From: CAIOYC01 sp964243985
GTDB taxonomy: Bacteria; Pseudomonadota; Alphaproteobacteria; Caulobacterales; Caulobacteraceae
Reading direction: 5' to 3'
DNA length: 64,000 bases
NCBI GenBank assembly: GCA_964243985.1
Contig: CAXTHJ010000001.1
Span: 62,001-126,000 of the forward strand
Positions 44,375 through 53,554 of this stretch are shown in pieces (positions within the stretch are counted from its first letter, which is position 1; every line of letters begins with the position of its first letter). Under the pieces are notes generated by a model. That model was given only the letters and a program-made list of their open reading frames with translations, had not been told where the DNA came from and ran no database searches. The translations under genes were made by a program, and so were the position numbers.

Positions 44375-44779
44375 TCAGCAGTTGAACATGCGCGCACGTT
44401 CCGGTCCGCTCATTATCGGCGGGCCAAGCGGAACGGAGTCCAAAACAAGGGGCGGGACGTTCCAAACCTTGCTTTCAGTGAAGGCAAAGTCGATCAGGGT
44501 CTCATAGGTCTCGATCAGATGGCGCTGAGGCATAGGATAGCCAGTAACCAGATAGATCGACAGCTCCCCGTAAGGTCGGACGAGGCAGGTTCCCTCGTTC
44601 AGAGGCGGCCCCTCAGGCAGACTTTCGACATCTTCCTCAGTGCGAAGCTTGATAACGTCGCTAAACAAGGCATCGTACACAGACGTGTCGGCAATCAAAC
44701 GACGCTCGCCGTTGATCATCAACCAGACGCGGTGGTCGCCCTCTATCCGTAAACGTGTGCCGTCGAGGTCATGCGCCAT
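44375..44779 (-). CDS. Small protein with duplicated KR-type beta domain, unknown function
   Basis: 134 residues. Segments HRVWLMINGERRLIADTSVY and, in the second half, ELSIYLVTGYPMPQRHL have the VYLI..G.KR.I pattern of a small beta domain repeated in proteins of some polysaccharide loci. No signal peptide or membrane segment. GGAG lies ten bases before the ATG. It is on the same strand as, and 33 bases downstream of, the 797-residue glycosyltransferase. It could bind glycan or regulate the transferase, but no function is assigned. Confidence 0.5.
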   Translation of the reverse strand: MAHDLDGTRLRIEGDHRVWLMINGERRLIADTSVYDALFSDVIKLRTEEDVESLPEGPPLNEGTCLVRPYGELSIYLVTGYPMPQRHLIETYETLIDFAFTESKVWNVPPLVLDSVPLGPPIMSGPERARMFNC

Positions 44780-44812
44780 GTATGAAAATGCTCCGGTTCA
44801 TTGGTCAGCGAG

Positions 44813-47206
44813 CTAAGAGCTCGGCCAGTCGTAATAGTTGGACGCCGAATGCCAAATCCTGCCGGGTTCCGCCAATTCGTTCGTGCGCGCAGGATACCGA
44901 GCGGGGTTGAAGGCAAGCAGCGCGTCATTGATTTTATCGGGATGCTGAGCCAGCTCCAGCGGCAAGAGCTGACCTAGGCCGAGCATGTCGATCCGGCGGC
45001 CGAGCGCGCCGATGTCGAAGGCCAGACAAGCCAGATGATTTCGCGTGGCGATGTCAAGTGTGTAGCAGAAGGTCTCGGGCCAGACAGCGGGGAAGAAGGC
45101 GAAGGCGCACCCGCGCGCCTTAATCAGGGCGTCGACCTCATCCTCAGCATACCGGCCGGTGATGTAGACGTTTGGCCACTCGCCGTCGGCCCAGATGCTT
45201 GTCTCCCCTATGATGTCAAACCGAATCGGCAGGTCTCGTTGCAAGGCGTCGGCGGCCAGGGAGAGCAGCACCTGCGAACCCTTGTTGGCTCCGATCGACC
45301 CGATCACTGCGATGGCCAGCCGTGGATCGCAGGCCGGAACGACGTTGGCGACCGGCGCGGCTTTATGCGCCAGCTTGGGATGGGGCCGGATTAGGGGATT
45401 GGCGACCTGCGGAACATAGCGTTGCAACCGCACAGCAACGTCGGGGTCCGGCACGATGACGCGGCGCGCGGCCAAGAGAACGGCAAGGTAAGTTTCTCGC
45501 CAGGCGTCTACGTCCGAGGCGCCGGAAAGCGAGCCTGCGAGCGAGATGCAGCGTCGGCAGTAAGCTGCCGCCGGGCTGTCGCAATAGACGCCGCTCCAAT
45601 CGATCATATGCACGCGGGGACAAATGCTAGCGTAATCGTGGACCGTGAAGTCGAACGCCAGACCGGCCAACGACGCCGCAGCCAGAAGCACCTGCATCTG
45701 CTCCAGGCTCCAGCCGACCAGGGAATGGATGTGAATGTGGCGGATCGGCAAGGCTCTGAATCCTTCCGCGAGGATTTGAGGCTCGTCCAGCCGTAAGGCC
45801 GGAAGATTGGGCAGGTCCAGCTCGCCTGCAAACCTCACCGTCAAACCGCCATGGCCATCCGGCTGGGCGCGAAAGCTTTCCACGCCCTCTGCGCCGAGCC
45901 GCGTCGTTAGGTCCTGTACGTGGCTCGTTAGTCCCCCCCCCCAGCCATGCTCCAGGTGCAAAATAGCTGTCGGAGGCAGGGCTCTTCCTACACGCGCCAT
46001 ATCCATCCTCTGGCGATAGCTTGCGAGCGGGTCCTCGCCGATGAAGGCGTTCACCAGGGTCAAATAATCGGGATGGCGCGCGACGACCTCAGCCAACCCA
46101 ACCTGCTTGGCCGCTCTGGACTCGGCCGCGAACGACACCTCACCGCGGTGACCGACATATACGTCACAAGCAGCGAGGTTTCGCCAGCCGCTGGCGGCGG
46201 CGCGTCGACAGAAATCGTTCTCTTCGCCATAACCGCGACCGAAAGCCGGATCGAAACCGCCCAATTCGTCCAGGCTCGCGCGCGTAACGTAGAAACAGAA
46301 GCCCACGCCCGTAGGTATGTCCGCCCTCTCGCCGGGAAAGGTCTGTGCGAACATTTGATCCAACGCGCTCGGCGACATCTCTAGCTGTATATTATTGCTT
46401 TCAAGCGTGTAAGGATAGCTTAATATAGTGGCGTTGTTAGAGAACGGCGTGACGGTCGCTACTCTTGCTGATGACTGAGCGTGTCGACGCAGGCGATCGA
46501 TCCAATCGCTATAGACTTCAGCATCTGCATTCAGGAGAATGACATCGGGTATTTGCGAGAAAGAAAAGCCTAGATTGGCTGTTTTAACGAAGCCCTGGTT
46601 AATCCGATTGCGTTCAAGGTCGATCAGATCATCCCGCTGCAGACCCTTCAGAGCCGCGCTGAGCTTGGCGTCGGGGCTGGCATCCTCGATCACGACCAGA
46701 CGGAATGGCGTCAGCGACGTCGCTTCAAGGACGCTCTCTATGCAACGCAGCGTTTCGCGATAGCCGCCATAGACCGGGACCACCACATCCACGCAATCAG
46801 TCGGATCTAAGCCTTCAAGCCGGCTACGCTGCGTCGGGAACCGCTCCTGAAAGGTCTCCGACCGGATTTCGCTTCGCTCGTCCCAGATGAGCCCGCGGCC
46901 GCCGCGGGGCCTTAAGCCTTGCTTCTTGCCGATCTCCAAGAAATGGGTGAGCGGATCGATGTCGCCGCCGGCGAGCACGGGACAGTGAGCGAGATAGAAG
47001 GCCGTGTCGAAACGCGCCGACGGATTCAGGTTCTGGCGCCAACCGACCTGCATGAAATCGGCGGCGGCCGCACCTGGATACTTGAATGTATGCCCGCGGC
47101 GCTCCTGGTAGTAGTTATGGTCGAACAAGCCGCTGCTCAGCGCCGCTCGGGCGCGAGCAAGCTGCCGCGCCGCTGCGGGCAGCGGTAGCGCTGTCTTCGT
47201 CTTCAC
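44813..47206 (-). CDS. GT2-GT4 double glycosyltransferase with FD/Y modules
   Basis: 797 residues, GTG start at 47206. Residues 25-105 carry two FD/Y modules (FDHNYYQERRGHTFKYPG, FDTAFYLAHCPVLAGGD with HFLEIGKKQG). About 135-370 is a GT2 domain: VDVVVPVYGGYRETLRCIES, VVIEDASPD, LLNADAEVYSDW, FGRGYGEENDFCRRA. About 415-790 is GT-B/GT4-like: LHLEHGWGGGLTSHV, TVHDYASICPRVHM, and VWPETFCYTLDIATRN. A G10 tract lies exactly at the junction of the two enzymes. The start overlaps the stop of a coiled-coil gene (GTGA). Confidence 0.85.
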   Translation of the reverse strand: MKTKTALPLPAAARQLARARAALSSGLFDHNYYQERRGHTFKYPGAAAADFMQVGWRQNLNPSARFDTAFYLAHCPVLAGGDIDPLTHFLEIGKKQGLRPRGGRGLIWDERSEIRSETFQERFPTQRSRLEGLDPTDCVDVVVPVYGGYRETLRCIESVLEATSLTPFRLVVIEDASPDAKLSAALKGLQRDDLIDLERNRINQGFVKTANLGFSFSQIPDVILLNADAEVYSDWIDRLRRHAQSSARVATVTPFSNNATILSYPYTLESNNIQLEMSPSALDQMFAQTFPGERADIPTGVGFCFYVTRASLDELGGFDPAFGRGYGEENDFCRRAAASGWRNLAACDVYVGHRGEVSFAAESRAAKQVGLAEVVARHPDYLTLVNAFIGEDPLASYRQRMDMARVGRALPPTAILHLEHGWGGGLTSHVQDLTTRLGAEGVESFRAQPDGHGGLTVRFAGELDLPNLPALRLDEPQILAEGFRALPIRHIHIHSLVGWSLEQMQVLLAAASLAGLAFDFTVHDYASICPRVHMIDWSGVYCDSPAAAYCRRCISLAGSLSGASDVDAWRETYLAVLLAARRVIVPDPDVAVRLQRYVPQVANPLIRPHPKLAHKAAPVANVVPACDPRLAIAVIGSIGANKGSQVLLSLAADALQRDLPIRFDIIGETSIWADGEWPNVYITGRYAEDEVDALIKARGCAFAFFPAVWPETFCYTLDIATRNHLACLAFDIGALGRRIDMLGLGQLLPLELAQHPDKINDALLAFNPARYPARTNELAEPGRIWHSASNYYDWPSS
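45933..45942 (-). repeat. G10 homopolymer (C10 on plus strand) inside glycosyltransferase gene
   Basis: Ten consecutive C on the plus strand encode HGWGGG at residue about 422 of the 797-residue glycosyltransferase. Slippage would shift frame between its GT2 and GT4 halves. It is the longest homopolymer noticed in the window. Confidence 0.9.
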
Positions 47207-47520
47207 GACTGTACGATGCCAGTGACCGCTTCGATTCGACGGCCCTGCCCCGCCACCCAGCCCTGCACGTGACGGAGGTCGCGATGAATGTTGCTAATTT
47301 CCGAGAGCAGCGTGGCAACCTGTTGCTCCAGCTCTGCCACGCGACGATAGACATGCATGGTGTCGGAGGCGTGAGCCGCCTGGGCTTGGAGATGGGCTGC
47401 CCGCAGGTCGGTAGCCTGCTCTAGAGAGCGGAGGTAGGCTTCCCATAACTCACGCGCTCCTTCCGGCGTCTCGGGAACCTTACCCGGCCAGTGTGGAATG
47501 GTCATTGCGTCTAAGTCCAT
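47203..47520 (-). CDS. Coiled-coil protein, unknown function
   Basis: About 105 residues. MDLDAMTIPHWPGKVPETP is followed by a long heptad-like helix from about residue 30 to 100 (LWEAYLRSLEQATDLRAA, VAELEQQVATLLSEI). There is no membrane segment. ATG 47520 has CAGGA at six bases; the frame is open 13 codons further. Its stop overlaps the GTG start of the glycosyltransferase, so the two are translated together. A scaffold or oligomerisation partner of the transferase, or a chain-length ruler, is conceivable. Confidence 0.5.
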   Translation of the reverse strand: MDLDAMTIPHWPGKVPETPEGARELWEAYLRSLEQATDLRAAHLQAQAAHASDTMHVYRRVAELEQQVATLLSEISNIHRDLRHVQGWVAGQGRRIEAVTGIVQS

Positions 47521-47727
47521 CAACGTCCTGCAACGGCTTGCGGAGCGCTCAGCCAGCATCTCAGCCTCTTTACTGGTGTTGCGTAGCGCCGAAGTAATCT
47601 CGACTGGACCAGCTCACTTGGCAAGCCCTGTTAAGGGTGACGTCGTGACTTGTGGCAGCCTGTGGTCGTGCTTGACACCAACCCAGCCGAACGGCTAGGG
47701 CGATGGAAAGCTTGGAGCTGTAACGCC

Positions 47728-48552
47728 ATGGCCCATATTGCCAACGGCATGATAACCGCCGAGCAAAAGGCGTTTTGGGATGCTTACGGGTTCCTAATCG
47801 TTCGCAGTGCCCTCAATATGGCCGAATGCGCCGAGATCGACGGTTTAGTATCCGCCGAGTGGGACGCTAAAGAGGGAAACGATCATGTGATCGATATCTC
47901 TACGGGTCCGTCGGCGCACCAATGGTTCCGGCTTGACCAAGCCCCACCCAATGCGCGCAACGAGGTCTACAAGCTCAATAACCTCTTTGCCCGTCGCTCC
48001 CGGATCCGGGACCTGGCCCTGAAGCCAATATTGAAACACACGATCGCGGGCCTGCTGGAAGGTGAGCCAATTATCTGCAATTCGCTGAACTTTGAACGTG
48101 GCAGCCAGCAGCCCTATCATCTCGACACCTGGTACATGCCACCGCCCCTTGAGGATCGGATGGTCGCTATCAATATCGCCCTGGAGGAGGTGGACGTCGA
48201 GAACGGACCACTCACCTTCTTCCCCGGCAGCCATCAAATCCCGTATTTCGAGTTCTCCAATGGTGGTACGAGCTTCGTTCCGGCTGAAGTAGGCGCGTGC
48301 ACGGAATATCTCGACGCTCAGGTCCGTCAACGCCAGCTTGAGCCGGAAGTCTTTACTTGCAAGGCCGGCGACGTTTTCATCTGGCACGCCCGGCTTTACC
48401 ACGGCGGAACGCCGATCAGCGACCTGGGTCGGACGCGCAGAAGCATGGTGGTTCACTACTGGCGCAGCGGCGATCTTCCCAAGGAAGCCGTGCGGGTTGA
48501 CAATGCAGGCACCTATCTCGGCCGCACGCTTCGCGGCGAACTGCAGTTTTAG
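47728..48552 (+). CDS. Phytanoyl-CoA dioxygenase family enzyme
   Basis: About 274 residues. AEQKAFWDAYGFLIVRSAL is the usual N-terminus. The iron motif is in QPYHLDTWYMPPP. ENGPLTFFPGSHQIPYFEF is the family block before the jelly-roll core. The distal His and 2OG Arg are in WHARLYHGG and LGRTRRSMVVHY. It lacks the FD/Y tail of the other PhyH protein at 22 kb. ATG 47728 has GGAG about 13 bases upstream; the frame is open 26 codons further. It is divergent from the coiled-coil gene. Substrate unknown, likely a glycan or its lipid carrier. Confidence 0.8.
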   Translation: MAHIANGMITAEQKAFWDAYGFLIVRSALNMAECAEIDGLVSAEWDAKEGNDHVIDISTGPSAHQWFRLDQAPPNARNEVYKLNNLFARRSRIRDLALKPILKHTIAGLLEGEPIICNSLNFERGSQQPYHLDTWYMPPPLEDRMVAINIALEEVDVENGPLTFFPGSHQIPYFEFSNGGTSFVPAEVGACTEYLDAQVRQRQLEPEVFTCKAGDVFIWHARLYHGGTPISDLGRTRRSMVVHYWRSGDLPKEAVRVDNAGTYLGRTLRGELQF

Positions 48553-48619
48553 ACACGGCAAGCCGATGTCGACTGAAACCTCAAGCCAGGTTTCTCGAGG
48601 CAAGTCTTTGGGCGTTTCG

Positions 48620-49341
48620 ATGGCTTTCGCGTCGCTGCACCCTTGTGAGCGGGCAGGTTGTACAGCACCACGACATCGCTGGTGTGAAGGGTGGGGCTGA
48701 GCACCTGCTGGACGCTGGCGAGGAACCGGGCGGCGGTCATGGGCCCATCCAGCACCATGGGCGCGGTCAAGCCATTAAGGCTCAGGCCGCCGACGAAGGT
48801 GGTGGTCTCCACTGTCTGTAAGCACGCTGGCCCCTGACCGCTCACCTCTGGCCCCCAACCGCACACACGGGCCATTTTGTGCTGGCTCCGGTTTCGTCGA
48901 TGAACACAAGCTTGGCCGAGTCGAGATCGAGTTGGGCTTCGAACCAGGCTTCACGCACGGCGGCGACATCCTCCCGGTCCTGCTACGCCGCGTGAGCCAT
49001 CTTTTTTTCTAGGTGTAATTCTGGCTCGAAGAGCCGACACAGCGTTCCGACGCCGCCGACACACCCACTCGTCGCGTGGCCGCCACTGCATCTCGTCCAG
49101 TGTTATGTCGGAGGCACATCCACCAGCCCGAGCAGGAACTCGGCATGGGTATCGAGCTTGGATCCTCTCGGCTGACCTTGCCGCCGCGTCGAGCGCTCAC
49201 CCTCAATCCGCGGCCGCCGACCCCAAACAATCGCCGTCGACAAGCCGATCCCGAACCGTTGGCCGTCGGGCGCGGAGACAGCCCCTTGGCAGCCGCCTAG
49301 ACCATGCGCTCCCGCAAATCCTGGCTGTATGCTCGCGCCGT
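48620..49341 (-). pseudogene. Decayed IS630-family transposase
   Basis: Fragments in all three minus frames line up with IS630 transposases. ARAYSQDLRERM follows an ACG where ATG is expected at 49341. Then come RFGIGLSTAIVWGRRPRIEG, KLDTHAEFLLGLVDVP, EKKMAHAA then a stop, and QDREDVAAVREAWFEAQLDL with LVFIDETGASTK holding the first catalytic Asp. After a frameshift follow TTTFVGGLSLNGLTAPMVLD and VVVLYNLPAHK. The second Asp is Tyr (LYN instead of MDN) and the C-terminal part with the catalytic Glu is absent. The element is dead. Terminal inverted repeats were not identified. Confidence 0.8.
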
Positions 49342-49746
49342 GGTTCCTTCGCCAATCAAGAAAAGGGAATCGCCGTTCTGAGATCAGAGTATCCCTTGTA
49401 AGTCAGAGAACGCGGAACATGCTCTAGACTTTTATGAAAATATGGTGAATTGTCGCAATACGGTGGTACCAGGTTAAACTTTCGCTAGAAGTAACTCCGA
49501 TTGACTGCTGCACCTAACGATTATTTCCATCTTGATAGCAGCATCTACGCTGCGTTTTCCGGTCACATCTATCTCGATGCTGTCTATGCATTCAAGTTGG
49601 CAGCTGGGATTAAGCCCCTTAAACTCACACGGGAGCAGCTTTTAATGTGAGTTGGATCACTTTCGCGGCCGCCGCTCAGGGGCGAACGCCTTGCTGACGG
49701 CGAGTTCAGCGTTTAAGCAACCTCCAACCTAGGAACGACCTGGAAA
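49342..49746. other. AT-rich intergenic region before UDP-xylose synthase-like gene
   Basis: About 405 bases between the transposase remnant and the next gene. The middle (49420-49520) is AT-rich and may hold promoter sequences. A 49-codon frame is listed separately. No hairpin stands out. Confidence 0.3.
49501..49650 (+). other. Possible small ORF or gene fragment
   Basis: A 49-codon frame from TTG at 49501 has protein-like composition (NDYFHLDSSIYAAFSGHIY, then LDAVYAFKLAAGIKPLKL). It is preceded by a stop three codons upstream, and no proper ribosome site is seen. It may be the remnant of a gene broken when the insertion sequence arrived. No family is recognised. Confidence 0.25.
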
Positions 49747-50727
49747 ATGCATGTCGAAAAACGCATCCTTGTGACCGGCGGCGCTGGATTCCTTGGATCC
49801 CATCTCTGTGAGCGCCTTCTCAGCGAAGGGGCGCATATCCTGTGCGTCGACAACTTCTACACGGGCACGCACAGCAATATCGCCCACCTGCGTGATAATC
49901 CAAGCTTCGAACTCATTCGCCACGACGTGAGCTTTCCGCTCTACGTGGAGTGCGACGAGATATATAATCTGGCATGTCCTGCGTCGCCGATCCATTACCA
50001 GCGTGACCCCGTTCAGACGACAAAAACTAGCGTCCTGGGCGCCATCAACATGCTGGGCTTGGCCAAACGCGTTAAGGCAAAGATTTTGCAGGCCTCCACC
50101 TCCGAGGTTTACGGCGACCCGGCGGTCCATCCTCAACCTGAGGAATATTGGGGCAACGTCAACTCGATCGGCCCCCGTTCCTGCTATGACGAGGGGAAGC
50201 GCTGCGCCGAGACGCTGTTCTTCGACTATCGGCACCAGCACCAGCTGAACATCAAGGTCGTTCGGATCTTCAACACCTACGGCCCGCGCATGCATCCTAA
50301 TGACGGCCGCGTCGTCTCCAGCTTCATCGTCCAGGCTCTAACGGGCCAGGACATCACCGTATTTGGCGCTGGCGACCAGACGCGCTCGTTCTGCTATGTC
50401 GACGACCTGATCGAGGGCTTCGTCCGGCTCATGGCGAGTCCTGACGACGTGACCGGCCCGATCAATATCGGCAATCCGGGCGAATTCACCATGCTTGATC
50501 TGGCGCAACATGTGGTCGATCTTACCGGCTCGTCGTCCAAGATCGTGCATCGCCCTCTTCCACAGGACGATCCGAAGCAGCGCCGGCCCGACATCAGCAA
50601 GGCGCAGGAGGTTCTTGGCTGGAAACCGACGATCCAGCTGCGAGCGGGTCTTGGCAAAACGATCAGCTATTTCGACCGCCTACTGAAAAGCGATAGGGTT
50701 CGTAAGGTAATTGACCTTCCTGTATAG
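49747..50727 (+). CDS. UDP-glucuronate decarboxylase (UDP-xylose synthase)-like SDR
   Basis: 326 residues. ILVTGGAGFLGSHLCERLL is the Rossmann motif. CDEIYNLACPASPIHYQRD, QTTKTSVLGAINML, ASTSEVYGDP, YDEGKRCAETLFFDY (YxxxK) and VRIFNTYGPRM are all diagnostic of UXS. The family converts UDP-glucuronic acid to UDP-xylose. No UDP-glucose dehydrogenase is in the window, so the precursor must come from elsewhere. The long AT-rich leader and lack of close neighbours suggest its own promoter. Confidence 0.9.
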   Translation: MHVEKRILVTGGAGFLGSHLCERLLSEGAHILCVDNFYTGTHSNIAHLRDNPSFELIRHDVSFPLYVECDEIYNLACPASPIHYQRDPVQTTKTSVLGAINMLGLAKRVKAKILQASTSEVYGDPAVHPQPEEYWGNVNSIGPRSCYDEGKRCAETLFFDYRHQHQLNIKVVRIFNTYGPRMHPNDGRVVSSFIVQALTGQDITVFGAGDQTRSFCYVDDLIEGFVRLMASPDDVTGPINIGNPGEFTMLDLAQHVVDLTGSSSKIVHRPLPQDDPKQRRPDISKAQEVLGWKPTIQLRAGLGKTISYFDRLLKSDRVRKVIDLPV

Positions 50728-51115
50728 GGCGGTGCGCCCCACTTGGTTGGAAGGAAATGATAAGGCGGTGCTCTGGGCGCACCTAGGTTCTTGAGAAGAC
50801 CAGAGACGCAACAAAAACTTCTTACACTTAAGAGACAACGCGTAGGCGTGAACAGAATTGGTAACTATTGGGTGTGGCTAAAATAGCCTTGGATCGCTAT
50901 TTTCAAATAATCGGATGTGGGCCATGTCAACGCTCTTCATGGTGAAGGCAAGTCGAATGTTAGCCTACTTTGATCGCTTGCAAGGTGGTTGGAATCAGAA
51001 GCGCCGGTGGGACGAATGAACATGTGATGGGCGAACCCTAAAGGTGGCCGCGAACTCGGATTTACGTTACGATCAAGAAGCGAACTTTGATCTCCAAGCC
51101 AATGCTTAAGGGCCG
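50728..51115. other. Intergenic region before GT-D gene
   Basis: About 390 bases, AT-rich between 50800 and 50920. A 34-codon frame from ATG 50915 reads as plausible protein (MVKASRMLAYFDRLQGGW) but has no supporting features. No terminator hairpin with T-tract was found after the UXS gene. Confidence 0.25.
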
Positions 51116-52405
51116 GTGGAATTGAACTATTTCGGAGATACCGCGGGGGGTCAGCCTGTCTTTGGAGAAGGTGGCCCAAGCCCGTTCGACTTGGCGAGGG
51201 CGGGGATCGACCTTCGGGAATCGGGTAATCTCGATGATGCTGAGACGGTTTTCGAACAACTGATGCAGACCTATCCCGCGGTGCCCTTTGGTTGGCAGGA
51301 AATGGGTGTTTTGCAGGTCAAGCGCGGCGATGCCCTCAAGGCCATGGGCTATTTTAAGCGCGCAGTCGAAATCGAGCCTAACGATATTCTCACGCTTTGC
51401 CATTTTGCGATCCATCTTCAGGAGATGGGACGTACCGACGAAGCTCACACGGCGCTCGATGCTTTCAAGCCCACGTCCCAGAGGGACAAAGTCAAGGTCG
51501 CAGCGATGCGCGACTTTTTGAGCTACCTCGACGCTTTTCCGAAATGGGATGGCGTCGATCTAGCAAACGAGATCGAGCATTCGCCTTCGTTTATCAACGT
51601 GCGCCTTGTGGAAGATCGTATTTGGGCGGCCATCAATGAACGAAAGCCGTTCTCCCTTATTCGGCTTGGGGATGGAGAGGGCGCCTGGATCGACATGGGA
51701 CCTGATGACGATCAGGCTTTCGCCGGCCTCTACGCGATGAATAGGAGCGATATCCTGAAGCTCTGGTTTGGAAACGACTCCTTGCTCGATGATGCGCTTT
51801 TTAACGCCATGCGCGCCACATTCATGTCGGCCATCCACAACGCCGATCTTATTGGATTTCCCTACTCGCTGCGTATGGTTATGGAATACGATAGCAAAAG
51901 CGTGCGCGGGGCTCCCTCTTGCAATAACATCATTCGCTGGGCCGCAGAACAGCTTGGCCATAACGATGTCGAGTTTTGTTCGAACGACATGCATATCGAG
52001 CTGCACGACGCCGGTTTTTTCAAAAAGCTTTTTGCATCGCCGACACCCATCGGCATCATCACTTGCCACGCCCAGCTACCTTATAAATTGGCGTCTGATG
52101 CCGGCGCCAATGTGGTTCAGGCCGAGCTGATCCCGGAGGAGAAGGGCTTCTCAAAGGTGATCGGACAAAACGGGATGGATGAGGCGCACTTCCCCTCCGT
52201 GTTTCGCCGCGTGATGCAAAATCTCGGTGAGCATAGCCAACAAGGGGTCGTTTGGTTGATCGCCGCTGGCTACCTTGGAAAGCTATATTGCGGGAAAGTT
52301 CGCGAAATGGGCGGAGTCGCTTTAGACGTCGGCTCATTATCAGATGGTTGGATCGGCAAGATTACGCGGCCGACGCTCGCCGACAGACAGCGTTTTTCGA
52401 TTTAG
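51116..52405 (+). CDS. TPR protein with GT-D-fold glycosyltransferase domain
   Basis: 429 residues. Residues 20-125 are TPR-like (LDDAETVFEQLMQTYP, GDALKAMGYFKRAVEIEP). From about 165 the GT-D (DUF1792-type) domain begins: PFSLIRLGDGEGAWIDMG contains the RxGDGE nucleotide-sugar motif. The end LIAAGYLGKLYCGKVREMG and ALDVGSLSDGW is characteristic. The start is GTG 51116 with AAGGG directly before. Likely a glycan transferase; acceptor unknown. It stands alone between two intergenic gaps. Confidence 0.65.
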   Translation: MELNYFGDTAGGQPVFGEGGPSPFDLARAGIDLRESGNLDDAETVFEQLMQTYPAVPFGWQEMGVLQVKRGDALKAMGYFKRAVEIEPNDILTLCHFAIHLQEMGRTDEAHTALDAFKPTSQRDKVKVAAMRDFLSYLDAFPKWDGVDLANEIEHSPSFINVRLVEDRIWAAINERKPFSLIRLGDGEGAWIDMGPDDDQAFAGLYAMNRSDILKLWFGNDSLLDDALFNAMRATFMSAIHNADLIGFPYSLRMVMEYDSKSVRGAPSCNNIIRWAAEQLGHNDVEFCSNDMHIELHDAGFFKKLFASPTPIGIITCHAQLPYKLASDAGANVVQAELIPEEKGFSKVIGQNGMDEAHFPSVFRRVMQNLGEHSQQGVVWLIAAGYLGKLYCGKVREMGGVALDVGSLSDGWIGKITRPTLADRQRFSI

Positions 52406-52697
52406 TATGTCGCTGATCTTGCGTCAGGGTGGGAAGTTGCACCCCGGAAACACGCTGAGGTAGCGGTTGCGCTGAAAGCCTCGTAGCTATTACAATATGG
52501 CTGTCGATTATCATCGGCGATTGGTGCGGCAGAACGCTTCTACATCCTGATGGGGCGGATCGAATTCGACGCGGGCCAAAGGTTTGGGGAAGACATGATG
52601 TTTGCGAAGAAGGATGACCTAAATCAGGAAGCGCAGCCCTCATGAATTGCCGTTTTGAAGGCATATTTTCCGTGATTTCGCCGATCGCTTTCAAATC

Positions 52698-53528
52698 TTG
52701 AGCGCCGCAGCAAAAGCAGCCGCCGATCAACGCCATGTCGGTAAGGCCAAGGCGCTTCTTTCGAAAATTGGGGGAGTGGGTCCGATCGCTTCGCCCGTAG
52801 CGCTTGTCGTGGCGCATCCCGACGACGAGTCGATCGCCATGGCCGGGACCATGACCCGGTTCGAACAGCTTTCCCTCATACACGTCACCGACGGGGCGCC
52901 CCGCATTGTCGACGCATCAACCGGCTTCACTAATCGGGACGATATGGCGCGCGCGAGGATCGAGGAGCGGGACTTGGCGCTTCAAGCCGCCTTGGCGGCG
53001 CCCGTCCGCAAGCTCCGTTACAGTTTCATCGATGGCGAAGTTCTTGAGGAACTGGACGCGCTCACGGACAGGCTTACGGCTGACCTGATGTTCGCCGAAG
53101 TGGTGATCACCCATCCGTTTGAGGGTGGTCATATCGATCACGACAGTTGTAGCGTGGCGGTTCAAAGGGCTTGCGATCGCTTGATGGCGCTGGTCGGTTG
53201 GGCTCCGGAGCGCTTGGAGTTTGCGGGATATTACAGCCAGAGGGGTCAAGTCCGGGTCGCGGGGTTTTCCGATCATCCCAATAACGAAGAACTCCATATC
53301 GATCTGTCCCCAAGCGCTCGTTGGCGGCGGGAAATGGCCTTTGCCTGCTACCGTAGCCAGGAGGGAAATTTGCGATATTTCAATGTTGCGAAGGAGGCTT
53401 TCAGGGTCGCTCCGCGATATGATTTCAGTATCGCTCCCGTCAACTGTCTTTACGGTGAGCTGGAGAAAGCCAGATTTCGACGCGCTGTCATGGACAGTGA
53501 CAAAAAAGTCGGGACAGATATCGGCTGA
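52698..53528 (+). CDS. PIG-L (LmbE) family deacetylase
   Basis: 276 residues. LVVAHPDDESIAMAGTM is the zinc-binding AHPDDE motif, and THPFEGGHIDHDSC gives the HxxDH second metal site. The family removes N-acetyl groups from GlcNAc-type substrates or related acyl groups. The start is uncertain: TTG 52698 is the longest frame; GTG codons near 52776 sit next to a GGGGGAG and would give a shorter N-terminus. It is 27 bases upstream of the next plus-strand gene. It may deacetylate an amino sugar of the exported polymer. Confidence 0.82.
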   Translation: MSAAAKAAADQRHVGKAKALLSKIGGVGPIASPVALVVAHPDDESIAMAGTMTRFEQLSLIHVTDGAPRIVDASTGFTNRDDMARARIEERDLALQAALAAPVRKLRYSFIDGEVLEELDALTDRLTADLMFAEVVITHPFEGGHIDHDSCSVAVQRACDRLMALVGWAPERLEFAGYYSQRGQVRVAGFSDHPNNEELHIDLSPSARWRREMAFACYRSQEGNLRYFNVAKEAFRVAPRYDFSIAPVNCLYGELEKARFRRAVMDSDKKVGTDIG

Positions 53529-53554
53529 AATTTACAACAAGAACGGTCTAAGTT

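Noticed and set aside
48553..48619. Imperfect hairpin after the second dioxygenase gene as a terminator
   Set aside because: The stem is 6 of 7 bases with a mismatch and no T-run. It may belong to the end of the insertion-sequence remnant.
52406..52697. Possible short genes in the gap before the deacetylase gene
   Set aside because: Only frames of about 30 codons without ribosome sites were found.
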